This document shows positions 25,431 to 35,811 of a DNA stretch of 64,000 nucleotides, in pieces. The DNA comes from Candidatus Cloacimonadota bacterium (GTDB taxonomy: Bacteria; Cloacimonadota; Cloacimonadia; Cloacimonadales; JAJBBL01): the NCBI GenBank assembly GCA_019429305.1, contig JAHYIR010000002.1, forward strand, positions 156,290 through 220,289, in the 5' to 3' direction. Position numbers and translations under genes: made by a program. The notes under the pieces are model-generated. The model did not search any database, was not told the origin of the DNA, and saw only the letters and a list, made by a program, of their open reading frames with translations. Numbering within the stretch: position 1 is the first letter of the stretch; each line of letters begins with the position of its first letter.

Positions 25431-28400
25431 TTGAAGAATAAGAGATGGTTGTTTATCCTACTGGGAATTCTCTTTTTGATAAATATCTCTTTTCTGGTAA
25501 TAGTCAGGTTTGTTAGATATGAAGCTTGGATTATTAACAAACTGACTTCTATGGTAGAAAAAGAGCTTGGTGCTACATCATCAATAGGTACTCTTTCTCT
25601 TACAGACAGACAATTACATCTTTCAAATATTAGTATTGAAGATCCGAATGAAGTCTTTCGGGTTGAAGTAGCAAACATCTATGTAAATTACAATCTTTTA
25701 AAAGTCCTTGTCTCGAATATAAAGATCTCAAAAGCTGTTGAAAGCATCTCAATTATTGAACCAGTTATATCTGTTAGAATTCCTACATCAGAAACTGTTC
25801 TGCAAGCTGAGGAACAGCAAAAAGCTTTTTCCTTGCCGATCCTACCCGATATTAGTGATTATTTTAGGATATTAACTCTTTTTAACGGCACTTTAAATAT
25901 TGAATACAAAGATGACTTCATAACCTACTATGATACTTTCCCTCGTTTTGATTTGCAGGTTGAAAATAATCGTACCAGTAATTATAATCTTAAATTGTAC
26001 CATGAAGCAGCATTATATGACAAAAAAGATAACGAAAGAGAGAATGAAATATCTACTGCGACTATAGATATTAATCTTGAAACAATTAAGGGACAGATTT
26101 CATCGTTTGAGTTTGTAGTTAGCAATTATCAGCCGACTGAATTGATTTCGCATTATTTATCAGAACTTTCTCTTCAAGTAGATCTACAGGGTCAATACAA
26201 AGATGGAACATTAAAATTAAACGGATCAATTACTGATCTTGAAGCTGTTTATGAAGGTAGGATATTATTAGCTGAAGATATTATATTTTTTGCTAATGAA
26301 GAGCGGTTATTTCTGAATACAGATAGTCTCTTATTAGATGGTAATTCAGCTCTTCTTCATATAGAAGTAATGAATATCTTTTCACAACCCGAAATAAACC
26401 TTAGTCTCAATTCTGAGAAGGTTACCTTAGATAATTATCTGCCTGTGGTTAACGGAACTGCTGATATAGAATTAAAAATTACAGGATCGATATCGCAACC
26501 TATTGGCTTATTACTTTTAGAAAGCAAACAGATCGAGCTTTATAGTGAGAAAGTCAAAGATATTATTTTAACCGGAGAGTATTTCGACAAGCAACTTAAT
26601 ATTTCTCTTGATCAAGCTATTTGGCAAAATAATAATCTCGAAGGTAAAGGTAGTTTTTCATCTGATCTAGGATTAAACTTCAACCTTCAAAAGGAAAGAT
26701 TAGCAGTTAACTTATATGATTATAGTTTTGTAGCAGACATCAATACAGCAATAAATTACCAAGAAGGCATAACTATTAACTCATCACTTAGTAATTTGAA
26801 CATCGAAAACGGATTTCTCTCTCTATCTGGTATGGAAATGGATTTTAACCTGATTAATAATGATTTCACCTCAACTTTGAAAGGTCAACGTTTAAATATA
26901 TCAACACAAGGAAATATTGCAGAGAAGGAATTCTCTTCCACTTTAAATCTACACGGTATTAATCTAAATGAAACAGTCAAAAAGAGGACATCTCTGTTAA
27001 AATCCTATCCCAATCTGACTGGCAGATTGGAGTTATCTTATGAGAATAAAGTACTGAAGGGTGAAACAGCAATAAGAATGTATAATCTTCGGTATGGTGA
27101 ATTACAGGGAAACTTCAGATCTGATGTTTATCTTGATTTTCTGAAAAAAAGTTCCTCTTTTTCTTTCGAAACTATTAACACAACATATCATTATGAACCG
27201 TTTAGCATTATCATCTCAGGATCAGGAAGTTTAGATAGTCTTAAAACAGATAAATTTTTGTTAAACAAAGATCTAAATACAGACTTAATAATAACTGCCA
27301 AACCTGATCTGAATGTCACAGCAAATGTTAGTGGAAATAATGTCGAGCTTTCCAGATATCTGCGATATTTTTTTAAACCAAGTATAGCAAATCAAATCAA
27401 AGGAGAACTTGATATAGAAATTGATATTGCTTATCCTAATCACATAACAGGATCTTTTAATGGGAACAACTTATCTTATAGAAAACTCGGTCCGTTCAAA
27501 AATGATTTTTCTTTCTCTTTGGCTAACAGTGATATAAATAATACTTTAGAAACTCCTCTATCGATAGATTATGATGGCACAATCAGGTCTATAGGAAATG
27601 ACCCTCTGCTCGTTTTAACAGGTCATACTCTCTTTAATAGCGATCTAGATACTGATATAGATGTTTACATAAACGATCTGTCGGCAAATAATTTAATGCC
27701 TGATAGTAACTTGACTGGTTTAATTAATGCTGATCTGCACTACATAAGAAGAGAACGCAGCAATGTGATCGATGTTGAATTAACTGCTACTGAATTCCGT
27801 TACATTTGGTCACCGGTCAATGGTAGATTAAATGGTAATTCAGCAGATTTTGCTGTTGATACACTTCAGTTAAACGTTAGACAGACTGATAACATTCTAT
27901 CCACTAATAAATTCTCTGCTCAAAAAGAAGATCTTTTCGAAATGAGTATCAAAGGAGTTCTCGGTTATAATATCATCACAAATCGTGTCTTCGACACTGA
28001 TGACGAGTTAAGAGTAGATTTTTCAGGAGATTTGCTAAGAGTTCTCGCTAACACTTTCAACTTTCTTGAAAGTGGTAGATCTGAGACTGATCTGGAACTT
28101 CAATTAGGTATTAGGCAGGAAGAACTTTCAGTTACTACAGGTAATTTTGTCATCAATAGGGGTAATCTAAAAGTTAAGAATCAGCCGGAAAGAGCTGAGG
28201 ATATCAATCTTGATTTACAATTTGATAACAACAGAATGACTATAAACCTTTTTGAAGCTCAGATAGGCGAGGGAAGAATATTCATTCGAAATGAGATCAG
28301 AGAGAACGGTGATGATTTTCAACTCGGTTTTCTTAACTTGGGTCATTTCTATGCTACTACAACACCAAACGGTGTATCAATACATCTTCCCAGATACTTA

Positions 28401-29522
28401 CCCCATGGTTCTACCGGTAATGTCGTTGTCAGAGGAAGGGATTCTTCAGAAGCAGAAATAAGGGGACCTTTCGATGATATTAAAATTACAGCTGATCTGC
28501 ATATTTCACACACTTATGTAACTTATCCTCCTGATACAGAAAATCTTTTCAAATTGATTAACATTGCAACCGAAAGAAGGCCTGACAGAACTCCTACTCC
28601 TATACCTTTAGAATTAGATCTGATGCTTGTCGCCAATAATCAGGTTCGTTATGTGACTTATCCCTTGAACCTCTTGGTTAATACGAATAGTTACCTTCAT
28701 CTCGTCTATGAAGATGAAACATGGATTCCGGCAAATGCTTTCTTGTCCGCAGATTCCGGTTCATTAGATATGTTTGGTACCTCCTTTAGTCTTGATTTCG
28801 CTCAATTCTTAATCAATTATGATCTAGATGATTATAGATTGAACGGTATTTTTTATAAATATGCATCAGATGGCAGTTTAATTACTTTGGAGATTTTTAA
28901 TGAAACTAATGGTAGTTCCTCCGATATTTTAGATACCATGCAGTTCAATTTAAAATCTGATAATCCTGAAGATACGACAATACTTCATGTTTTATCAAAA
29001 TTAAGATACAATCAGAGATTGGAAGATATCCCACGATCTGAGCAGAATGCGTTAATGCAGGATGAGTTTCTTCAATTGGCCGGTATTGGTTTATCCGGAG
29101 CATTTGTCGATCCTTTTATCTATCCCTTTATCAATAGAACACGACAATTGTTTAAACTGGACTATTTTGCCATCAGACCAAGTTTGGTTGAGAATCTTAT
29201 TCGTGCCTATGGGTTTACCGACAGAACGCGTGAACCGGAAGAAGAAAACGAGGTCATTCAATTTGGCAAGAATATCATCTTGAACAATCTCTCTATAACT
29301 ATGGGTAAGTTAGTTGCTCGTGATTTATTCATTGATTATGAGATGCTGTTACAGAAACCTGTTGATGTTGTGGGGAGAAGAGATTTACTATTGTATCATA
29401 ATTTTACATTTCATTATAATCTCCCTTACCGTTTGAGATTAGCATACAGATTCTATTTAAAACCGGAAGGTGAAAAGAATTCTCATGAAATATTTGTTAG
29501 ACGCGGTTTTTCATTTTGGTAA
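25431..29522 (+). CDS. TamB/AsmA-like translocation and assembly module protein
   Basis: 1363 residues. One N-terminal transmembrane anchor (~residues 5-27), an AsmA-like start (ASSIGTLSLTDRQLHLSNISI), then a very long repetitive beta-strand body with recurring LSGxxxxxxL and INRGNLKVKN-type segments, as expected for a lipid-conducting beta-groove. The last 300 residues resemble the TamB (DUF490) domain, with ADLHISHTYVTYPPD and a barrel-like end (VRRGFSFW). TamB-like proteins bridge inner and outer membranes and are thought to carry phospholipids and assist barrel assembly. TTG start, chosen because GGAG stands 8 bases upstream and the signal anchor begins there. Neighbours (Lol system, PBP1A) agree with an envelope role. 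Confidence 0.82.
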   Translation: MKNKRWLFILLGILFLINISFLVIVRFVRYEAWIINKLTSMVEKELGATSSIGTLSLTDRQLHLSNISIEDPNEVFRVEVANIYVNYNLLKVLVSNIKISKAVESISIIEPVISVRIPTSETVLQAEEQQKAFSLPILPDISDYFRILTLFNGTLNIEYKDDFITYYDTFPRFDLQVENNRTSNYNLKLYHEAALYDKKDNERENEISTATIDINLETIKGQISSFEFVVSNYQPTELISHYLSELSLQVDLQGQYKDGTLKLNGSITDLEAVYEGRILLAEDIIFFANEERLFLNTDSLLLDGNSALLHIEVMNIFSQPEINLSLNSEKVTLDNYLPVVNGTADIELKITGSISQPIGLLLLESKQIELYSEKVKDIILTGEYFDKQLNISLDQAIWQNNNLEGKGSFSSDLGLNFNLQKERLAVNLYDYSFVADINTAINYQEGITINSSLSNLNIENGFLSLSGMEMDFNLINNDFTSTLKGQRLNISTQGNIAEKEFSSTLNLHGINLNETVKKRTSLLKSYPNLTGRLELSYENKVLKGETAIRMYNLRYGELQGNFRSDVYLDFLKKSSSFSFETINTTYHYEPFSIIISGSGSLDSLKTDKFLLNKDLNTDLIITAKPDLNVTANVSGNNVELSRYLRYFFKPSIANQIKGELDIEIDIAYPNHITGSFNGNNLSYRKLGPFKNDFSFSLANSDINNTLETPLSIDYDGTIRSIGNDPLLVLTGHTLFNSDLDTDIDVYINDLSANNLMPDSNLTGLINADLHYIRRERSNVIDVELTATEFRYIWSPVNGRLNGNSADFAVDTLQLNVRQTDNILSTNKFSAQKEDLFEMSIKGVLGYNIITNRVFDTDDELRVDFSGDLLRVLANTFNFLESGRSETDLELQLGIRQEELSVTTGNFVINRGNLKVKNQPERAEDINLDLQFDNNRMTINLFEAQIGEGRIFIRNEIRENGDDFQLGFLNLGHFYATTTPNGVSIHLPRYLPHGSTGNVVVRGRDSSEAEIRGPFDDIKITADLHISHTYVTYPPDTENLFKLINIATERRPDRTPTPIPLELDLMLVANNQVRYVTYPLNLLVNTNSYLHLVYEDETWIPANAFLSADSGSLDMFGTSFSLDFAQFLINYDLDDYRLNGIFYKYASDGSLITLEIFNETNGSSSDILDTMQFNLKSDNPEDTTILHVLSKLRYNQRLEDIPRSEQNALMQDEFLQLAGIGLSGAFVDPFIYPFINRTRQLFKLDYFAIRPSLVENLIRAYGFTDRTREPEEENEVIQFGKNIILNNLSITMGKLVARDLFIDYEMLLQKPVDVVGRRDLLLYHNFTFHYNLPYRLRLAYRFYLKPEGEKNSHEIFVRRGFSFW

Positions 29523-29528
29523 TATAGT

Positions 29529-30092
29529 ATGAAAACAGCTGAAACCAATAATTCGCTAAATTTCAGGAAGATGAATTCAGGGAGAAGACTTATATTAACA
29601 GCTCTCTTTACTGCTGCTGCTTCCTCTATATACATCTTAGAGAGCTTTATTCCTAAACCTTTGCCTTTCATGAAGATTGGCTTAGCTAATGTTATCCCTT
29701 TAATATTGATTCTTACAAGGAACTATCGAGAAGCATTCTTGGTAATGTTTGCTAAAATCTTACTTGGTGGTTTTATTACCGGTACTTTGTTCAGTCCAAC
29801 CACAATTTTATCTTTTAGCGGTAGTGTAATATCTTTTTCAATTATGGTTTTCCTCTTCATAATACCGATAAATTTCAGCATTATTGGGATCAGTTTAGCA
29901 GGTGCAGTATCCCATAATTTCGGACAACTACTCATGGTAAGATTGCTGTTAATCAAAGAGAGTGAAATATTTTATTTGACTCCATTGTTAATAATATTGG
30001 GAATGATAACAGGTGCAATCACTGGATATATAGCTTATTTGCTACTAAATAAACTAAATTGGCAGGAGAATAATGAAGTTTTACATCTATAG
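29529..30092 (+). CDS. Gx transporter family membrane protein (heptaprenyl diphosphate synthase component I-like)
   Basis: 187 residues, five or more hydrophobic helices. RRLILTALFTAAASSIYILE, then PKPLPFMKIGLANVIPLI and the Gly-rich ILLGGFITGTLF / SGAVSHNFGQLL segments are typical of the PF07456 family, historically named heptaprenyl diphosphate synthase component I and now Gx transporter. These look like substrate-binding subunits of ECF-type transporters; the substrate is unknown. Starts 6 bases after the TamB-like gene and overlaps PBP1A by 20 bases, so all three are one operon. In many genomes the partner is a FAD:protein FMN transferase or NusG-like gene; not here. Confidence 0.78.
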   Translation: MKTAETNNSLNFRKMNSGRRLILTALFTAAASSIYILESFIPKPLPFMKIGLANVIPLILILTRNYREAFLVMFAKILLGGFITGTLFSPTTILSFSGSVISFSIMVFLFIIPINFSIIGISLAGAVSHNFGQLLMVRLLLIKESEIFYLTPLLIILGMITGAITGYIAYLLLNKLNWQENNEVLHL

Positions 30093-32253
30093 ATATCTAT
30101 ACATTATGGTCGGCATAGTTTTCTTGATGGCAGGAGTCTTTGCTGGTTTATTTTTTTTCTATAGTAACCAGTTACCCCCTCTCTCTGAATTACAGCGTTA
30201 TGATATGAAGACAGGTTCGGAGGTTTATGATATCAATGATAGGCTGATCCATGTCTTTGCAGTTGAACATCGAAGGAATACCGACCTGAGTGAGTTGCCC
30301 GATTATCTTATTGATGGGTTACTGGCGGTTGAAGATAGAAGATTCTACTCCCACTGGGGGGTTGACCTCTACAGGACAATCAGCGCCATTCTCATAGATC
30401 TGAGAAGAGGTGATTTTTCTCAGGGTGGTAGTACTATAACTCAACAGCTGGCACGAAATATGTTCCTGACCTTTGATAAGCAGATCCCCAGAAAAATCAA
30501 AGAAATGATGCTGGCTGTCAAGATAGAGCAGAATTACAGTAAATACGAGATCTTAGAAATGTACCTCGATAAAGTCTATTTAGGAGCGGGTGTTTATGGT
30601 GTCGAAGCTGCGTCACACCGCTATTTTAATAAGGATGCACAAGATCTGACAATATCAGAAGCAGCAATGATAATCGGACTTATACAGCTGCCTAGTGCCT
30701 ATTCTCCTATCAGTTATCCTGACCGTGCCATTAGAAGAAGAAATACCGTTTTATATGTAATGTATGATCAGGGAGTAATAAATGAACAAGAATACAGAGA
30801 ACTTATCGATGAACCTATTATATTAGCTTCACAAAGAGGAAATCAAGGAACAGCAGATTATTTCTTAGAACATATCAGATTACTTGTCGAAAGAAAATAT
30901 GGAACAACCCGGCTCTTCACAGAGGGGTTAAAGATTTATACAACCCTTGATTACGATTTACAGATTTATGCCGATTCATTATTGAATAATGAATTAACAA
31001 TGTTAGAACAGAGACAAAGATATCCCGAAAAATATGAGGATTTCCCTCCCAATATGACTGACATAACTACACCCTATATACAGGGTGGTGTTTTGGGTAT
31101 AGAACCGCAAACCGGATATGTCAGAGTGATGATTGGAGGTAGAAATTTCAATCATAGCAAATTCAACAGGGTGACTCAAGCAAGAAGACAACCTGGCTCT
31201 GCCTTTAAACCGATCCTTTATACTGCCGCTTTAGATTATAGATATACACCGGCAACCATAATTAAAGATGAACCGGTAGTATTTGTTCAGAGTGACTCAG
31301 TTTTCTGGAAACCACGGAACTATTCTCAAACTTTTGAAGGTTATGTCAGGTTGAGAGAAGCATTGAATAAGTCAATTAACACGGCTGCCGTAAAAGTTAT
31401 TACCGATATTGGACCTTCAAGGGTTGTTGATTATGGTAGGAGATTCGGGTTGACAACTCCTTTGAGACCTTATTATTCTTTAGCAATAGGTTCTTTTGAA
31501 GTAATTCCGATGGAACTTGTAACTGCCTATACAACTTTCGCCAATAATGGAACAAGGGTGACCCCCATTTTCGTGCGTCGTATAGAGGATAAGAACGGTA
31601 ATCTACTTGAAATGGCTGTACCGGAACACATCAGAGTAGTTGACGATAAAACAGCTTATCTGGTAGCAAATTTACTGCAAACAGTAGTTGATGAAGGGAC
31701 GGGTAGATCTGTAAGAACGAGAGGATATCGCTGGTTTGCAGCTGGTAAAACAGGAACAACAGATGACTATCGAGATGCTTGGTTTATTGGTTTTAACAAG
31801 CAGCTCGTTCTGGGTATTTGGGTTGGTTTTGATGATAACACATCTATGGGTAGAAATCAAACCGGTGCTGTGGCAGCTCTCCCCTCTTGGCCTCCAGTAA
31901 TGCAAAAAGCGATTGAAAGAATTGCTCCCAAAAGCAGTACTGGAACTCCAATTGTTGATGCCCTGGAACTGGAACTTACCAAGCCGAATGGCATCATAAC
32001 TCAACGTGTCTCTGCCAGGACAGGACTACTTCCTCGAAGTTTGACAGAAGCTAGTATTGAAGAGTATTTTATTGCCGGTACCGAGCCTACTCTATTATCT
32101 GACAGTCTCCGATATAATTTCCACCCTTCCATGTATCGTGAAAACCTATATGATTCATTGATCGTGAACTTAGGGGGTCGCAGGAGTACTGAACAGGATT
32201 CAATCTCGTTCTTTGATCAGAATGCTCCAAATGTTATTATTCCGCGACCATAG
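30073..32253 (+). CDS. penicillin-binding protein 1A, bifunctional glycosyltransferase/transpeptidase
   Basis: 726 residues. Short cytosolic tail, one transmembrane segment (~residues 9-31), a GT51 domain (~residues 60-235; AVEDRRFYSHWGVD, GGSTITQQLARN, KIKEMMLAVKIEQ, YLGAGVYGVEAAS) and a class A transpeptidase domain (~residues 330-620) with RQPGSAFKP (active-site Ser), SINTAAV (SxN) and AGKTGTTDDY (KTG). It polymerises lipid II and cross-links peptidoglycan in the periplasm. The start overlaps the preceding gene by 20 bases, behind GGAG. The C-terminal ~70 residues after the KTG region are polar and low in structure. Confidence 0.92.
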   Translation: MKFYIYRYLYIMVGIVFLMAGVFAGLFFFYSNQLPPLSELQRYDMKTGSEVYDINDRLIHVFAVEHRRNTDLSELPDYLIDGLLAVEDRRFYSHWGVDLYRTISAILIDLRRGDFSQGGSTITQQLARNMFLTFDKQIPRKIKEMMLAVKIEQNYSKYEILEMYLDKVYLGAGVYGVEAASHRYFNKDAQDLTISEAAMIIGLIQLPSAYSPISYPDRAIRRRNTVLYVMYDQGVINEQEYRELIDEPIILASQRGNQGTADYFLEHIRLLVERKYGTTRLFTEGLKIYTTLDYDLQIYADSLLNNELTMLEQRQRYPEKYEDFPPNMTDITTPYIQGGVLGIEPQTGYVRVMIGGRNFNHSKFNRVTQARRQPGSAFKPILYTAALDYRYTPATIIKDEPVVFVQSDSVFWKPRNYSQTFEGYVRLREALNKSINTAAVKVITDIGPSRVVDYGRRFGLTTPLRPYYSLAIGSFEVIPMELVTAYTTFANNGTRVTPIFVRRIEDKNGNLLEMAVPEHIRVVDDKTAYLVANLLQTVVDEGTGRSVRTRGYRWFAAGKTGTTDDYRDAWFIGFNKQLVLGIWVGFDDNTSMGRNQTGAVAALPSWPPVMQKAIERIAPKSSTGTPIVDALELELTKPNGIITQRVSARTGLLPRSLTEASIEEYFIAGTEPTLLSDSLRYNFHPSMYRENLYDSLIVNLGGRRSTEQDSISFFDQNAPNVIIPRP

Positions 32254-32285
32254 ATAATTAAAACTATTTTAACTGGAAGATCACA

Positions 32286-33404
32286 ATGCCTTTTTACATG
32301 CTTCTCTTCTTTATCGGTTTTCTCTTTCTTATTGATTATCTATTTTATCTGATAATTTTTGCTTACGGTTACAAAAGAAGAAACGAGGAATTGATCTACA
32401 AGAAGAAAACTGTATCGATCATCATAGCAGCCAGAAATGAAGAAAAAAATATTGGACGTCTTTTGACTTCATTGGTAAATCAATCCTATCCTGAAGAGCT
32501 TTATAAGGTCTATGTTATTGATGATAGATCAGAAGATAAGACAGCTCAGATAGTTCAACAATTCGCAGATAAATGGAATAACGTCCAATTAGTCCAGATC
32601 AAGAAAACTCCGGTTGCTGTATCACCCAAAAAGTTTGCCCTATCAGAGGCAATAAAAGAGAGCGACGGTGAAATAATCTTGCTAACTGATGCTGACTGTT
32701 TAGTCACTAAATATTGGGTAGAAGCGATGGTTAGTAACTTTACTGATAATATATCAATGGTTGCCGGCTTTTCTCGTACTCTTATTCCCAATTGGAGAAA
32801 TAGCACTTTGCTGGAAAAATTCGAATATTTCGATTTCCTCCTCATGTTTATGGCTGCTGCCGGTGCAATTTTTGCGGGCAAATATTTTTCCTGTTCCAAT
32901 CAGAATCTAGCATATTTAAGAACCGCTTATAAGAAGGTTGGTGGTTTTGAGAAGATCAAACACATTCTTTCCGGAGACGATGTTAACTTGATGCAACTCT
33001 TTCGTAAAGAGAGATTTAAAATTCGTTTTTCCCTAATTAACCACTCTTTTGTCTATACTCAACCTGTCTCAACATTTGGAAAGTTGATCAGTCAACGTAG
33101 CCGTTGGGCTTCTAATGCTAAATGGCAATTGCAACTAAATCCCGAGTTCTTTGTTTATCTGGTTTCAATATTTATTGTACATGTATCTATCATTACTCTG
33201 ATTTTTCTCTGTTGGCAGTTAGCGATGCTTATGTTCCTATTTAAAGCAATAGTTGAATTTATTTATGTAGCATCTCATTTTAAACTTTTTGAATCGGAAA
33301 AGCAAAGAATGAGTTTTTTCCCGTATTGGGCAATTATCCAACCATTTTATCTAATAATTGTCACTCTCAGAGGCGTCTTAAACCTATTCTCTTGGAAAGT
33401 ATGA
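32286..33404 (+). CDS. membrane family 2 glycosyltransferase
   Basis: 372 residues. An N-terminal helix (~4-27), a cytosolic GT-A domain (VSIIIAARNEEKNIGRLL, VIDDRSEDKT, TDADC as the DxD metal site, GDDVNLM as catalytic base, QRSRWASN as the Q/RxxRW motif) and three to four C-terminal helices. The Q/RxRW motif links it to processive or ceramide/hyaluronan-synthase-like enzymes and to carotenoid or lipid glycosyltransferases in FCB bacteria. Acceptor unknown. 32 bases after PBP1A, likely the operon's last gene. Confidence 0.82.
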   Translation: MPFYMLLFFIGFLFLIDYLFYLIIFAYGYKRRNEELIYKKKTVSIIIAARNEEKNIGRLLTSLVNQSYPEELYKVYVIDDRSEDKTAQIVQQFADKWNNVQLVQIKKTPVAVSPKKFALSEAIKESDGEIILLTDADCLVTKYWVEAMVSNFTDNISMVAGFSRTLIPNWRNSTLLEKFEYFDFLLMFMAAAGAIFAGKYFSCSNQNLAYLRTAYKKVGGFEKIKHILSGDDVNLMQLFRKERFKIRFSLINHSFVYTQPVSTFGKLISQRSRWASNAKWQLQLNPEFFVYLVSIFIVHVSIITLIFLCWQLAMLMFLFKAIVEFIYVASHFKLFESEKQRMSFFPYWAIIQPFYLIIVTLRGVLNLFSWKV

Positions 33405-33568
33405 TCTTGTTCTCTTAAAGATTGATGAGAAGCTTTTTTGCTCATTGAGTATTAATACTATTTTACCGTTCTCCTCTTTCACCACTTTTTATTGACTTAA
33501 TCATCTTGCATAAAATTATGTAAATCATTAAACAACTACTGCTGTAGTTCTAAGTATTGAGGTTAACA

Positions 33569-34780
33569 ATGACTTATGTGATATTTGATGATAGATTTAC
33601 AGAGAATTTTTATCCTCTGACTCTGAATCGTTCTCAGGGTGATCTCAGAGTAGGTATTCTCAAATTAAGGCAACGAATCGCTGCATATCTTGAGATAGAA
33701 AATCCGCCCTTAATTATTTCTTCCAGACTCGAATCATTATACCGGTATAGGCATCCGAACCGACAGATCAATTCTATAAAGAGCGGAGAGACACTATTTA
33801 TTAACAGCAGATTAAAGATAGATGATGACTGGGTAAAACGAATCCATGATCTACCAGAAAACTCAGTTTATGCTGATGATAATTGCTTTTTGGTTGCCCG
33901 TTTAAAAGTTGAAGGACAAGATCTAACTGCGGAAAATTGCGATTCTCTTTTTGATAAACTCAATAATATTTCGCTAAATACAGGTAATTGTTGGCAATAT
34001 ATCTGGGAATTAATTTCCAGTAATGCAGAGTATATAAAGAGAGATTTTGAAGATTTCTTCTACGATCAGGACAATTTTTACGAGACAGAGATGGGGGTAA
34101 CAATACTCAATCCCTATAATGTCTGGATCGGAGAAGGAACAGAGATGAAACCGGGGGTGGTGATCGATGCATCTAATGGTCCGGTTGTTATTGATGAAGG
34201 AGTAAATATTCTTCCGAATGCAGTTATTATTGGACCTGTCTATATTGGAAAGAGGTCTGTTATTAAAAGCGGTGCTAAGATATATGCAGGAACGTCAATT
34301 GGTCCAGTTTGTAAGATCGGTGGTGAGGTGGAAGCAACGATTTTTCAAGGATATTCCAATAAACAACATGACGGTTTTTTGGGACACAGTTACTTAGGAG
34401 AGTGGATTAACTTAGGTGCCGACACTAATAATAGTGACTTAAAGAACAACTATAAGCCGATAAAATCCTATTTCTATCCTTGGAATAAGAAGATAGAGAC
34501 TGGTTGTCAGTTTTTGGGTGTAGTGATCGGTGATCATACTAAAACTGGTATTAACTGCACTATCAATACTGGCGCGGTAATTGGACTTGGATGCAATCTT
34601 TATGGATCTAAGTTAATTACTGACTATATTCCCTCTTATAGTTGGGGTAGTGCTAATGATTTGATCCCTTATCAAATGGTGTCATTTCTCGAAACTGCTC
34701 AAATTGTTAAAAAGAGGCGAGATCTGCCCTTAACCGACGCTGAAATAGAACTGTTCAAACAGATACAAAATCAAAAGTAA
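33569..34780 (+). CDS. GlmU-like sugar-nucleotidyltransferase / left-handed beta-helix protein
   Basis: 403 residues from the ATG at 33569, which has GAGG 6 bases upstream (a TTG at 33557 is possible). An N-terminal nucleotidyltransferase-like domain (FDDRFTENFYPLTLNRSQGDLRVG, NTP_transf_4 type found mostly in Bacteroidota and relatives) is followed by hexapeptide repeats (~residues 180-350; VIDASNGPVVIDEGVNILPN, IGPVYIGKRSVIKSG) that form a left-handed beta-helix, as in GlmU acyltransferases. The GEWINLGADTNNSDLKNNY block is typical of this family. Probable role in activating a hexosamine or other sugar phosphate; exact reaction unproven. Confidence 0.78.
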   Translation: MTYVIFDDRFTENFYPLTLNRSQGDLRVGILKLRQRIAAYLEIENPPLIISSRLESLYRYRHPNRQINSIKSGETLFINSRLKIDDDWVKRIHDLPENSVYADDNCFLVARLKVEGQDLTAENCDSLFDKLNNISLNTGNCWQYIWELISSNAEYIKRDFEDFFYDQDNFYETEMGVTILNPYNVWIGEGTEMKPGVVIDASNGPVVIDEGVNILPNAVIIGPVYIGKRSVIKSGAKIYAGTSIGPVCKIGGEVEATIFQGYSNKQHDGFLGHSYLGEWINLGADTNNSDLKNNYKPIKSYFYPWNKKIETGCQFLGVVIGDHTKTGINCTINTGAVIGLGCNLYGSKLITDYIPSYSWGSANDLIPYQMVSFLETAQIVKKRRDLPLTDAEIELFKQIQNQK

Positions 34781-34800
34781 CTGACTAAAAATAAGAACTT

Positions 34801-34850
34801 TTGACTTCGTCGAACTCGGAAGCAGCCACGAGGAAGTGTTTTCCTCGGTT
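34801..34850 (+). repeat. TTGACTTCGTCGAGCTCGG-family dispersed repeat, copy A
   Basis: Begins TTGACTTCGTCGAACTCGGA, continues AGCAGCCACGAGGAAGTG and ends TTTTCCTCGGTTC. Other copies: 44257-44306, 45663-45817, 48371-48489 and, reversed, 63611-63667. It does not code for anything and has no transposase nearby. Confidence 0.85.
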
Positions 34851-34856
34851 CTGTAG

Positions 34857-34883
34857 CATAGACTTTAGTCTGTGATTTTTTTT
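34857..34883 (+). terminator. CATAGACT-TT-AGTCTGTG hairpin with T-run
   Basis: An 8-bp stem (one G-T pair) with a 2-base centre followed by eight Ts, after the GlmU-like gene. It can end transcription. The same hairpin occurs at 63365-63382 and, reversed and degenerate, at 41121-41138, so it belongs to a repeat family used as a terminator here. Confidence 0.6.
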
Positions 34884-34926
34884 AAATCTTTAAGATGATA
34901 TTTAAGAGTAATAAATAGAGGTAAAT

Positions 34927-35811
34927 ATGAATCACTTTGTGGAAGTTGAGTTTCGCTCAGGGCGGCTCGGATATTTCACTAATCCAAATAATTTGATGCT
35001 TGAACCCGATATGCTTGTTATTGTAGAAGTAGAGCGTGGTTATGATATTGCTACTGTAATTCATGGTTCGATTTCTAATGAAGAATTAGACAATCTTTTT
35101 GCTAATAACAAGATAATGAAGATAATCAAAATCGCCCAAGATGAAGAATGTAAACAGCTCGATATTGTTAGGGACAAGGAACGTACAGCAGCTGAAAAAT
35201 TCACTTCTCTGTTGCCAAAATACTCCTTTGAGATGAAGCTTATCGAAACCATTTATCAATTTGATGGTAACAAACTGACCTTCTTTTTTACTGCCGATAG
35301 TCGTATTGACTTTCGTGATTTTGTCCGTGAACTTGCCACAATATTCAAAACGAGAATAGAATTGCATCAATCTACAGGAAGAGATGAAGCAAAGAGGATC
35401 GGCGGTATTGGTATGTGTGGTTATAAATACTGTTGTGCTTCATTTCTCAAGAGATTTAATCAAGTCACTATAAAGATGGTGAAAGATCAAAATTTATCGG
35501 GAAATCTATCCAAGATCTCCGGTCCCTGCGGAAGACTACTCTGTTGCCTTAATTATGAAGAAGATTTCTACGTTGAGTCATCAAAGGGATTTCCTGAAAT
35601 TGGTGATGAAATCGAGTATAACAAGCAAAAGTTCTTTGTCTATAAGAACGATTATTATAATCAAAAAGTCCATCTATCCAATGAAGATCAACTCATCGAG
35701 ATCATTCCGTTACAACAATTTCTCGATATGAAAAGTGGCAAACAGGTTGAGAATGCACCCAAGCAAAAGAAAAATCATCAACGAAGGCACAAGAACAATC
35801 AAAAAAAATGA
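34927..35811 (+). CDS. PSP1-domain protein (RicT/YaaT-like)
   Basis: 294 residues. The PSP1 C-terminal domain lies at ~residues 55-240 and carries the Cys clusters GMCGYKYCCASFLK and GPCGRLLCCLNYE, the hallmark of RicT/YaaT. In Bacillus RicT works with RicA and RicF in a complex with Fe-S clusters that affects RNase Y mRNA processing; in FCB genomes the role is not settled. The C-terminal tail is Lys/Gln/His-rich and may bind nucleic acid. Its stop overlaps the rlmN start by 4 bases (ATGA). Confidence 0.88.
   Translation: MNHFVEVEFRSGRLGYFTNPNNLMLEPDMLVIVEVERGYDIATVIHGSISNEELDNLFANNKIMKIIKIAQDEECKQLDIVRDKERTAAEKFTSLLPKYSFEMKLIETIYQFDGNKLTFFFTADSRIDFRDFVRELATIFKTRIELHQSTGRDEAKRIGGIGMCGYKYCCASFLKRFNQVTIKMVKDQNLSGNLSKISGPCGRLLCCLNYEEDFYVESSKGFPEIGDEIEYNKQKFFVYKNDYYNQKVHLSNEDQLIEIIPLQQFLDMKSGKQVENAPKQKKNHQRRHKNNQKK

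Noticed and set aside
33491..33520. Sigma-70 promoter before the GlmU-like gene
   Set aside because: TTGACT is present, but no -10 box with proper spacing could be supported.
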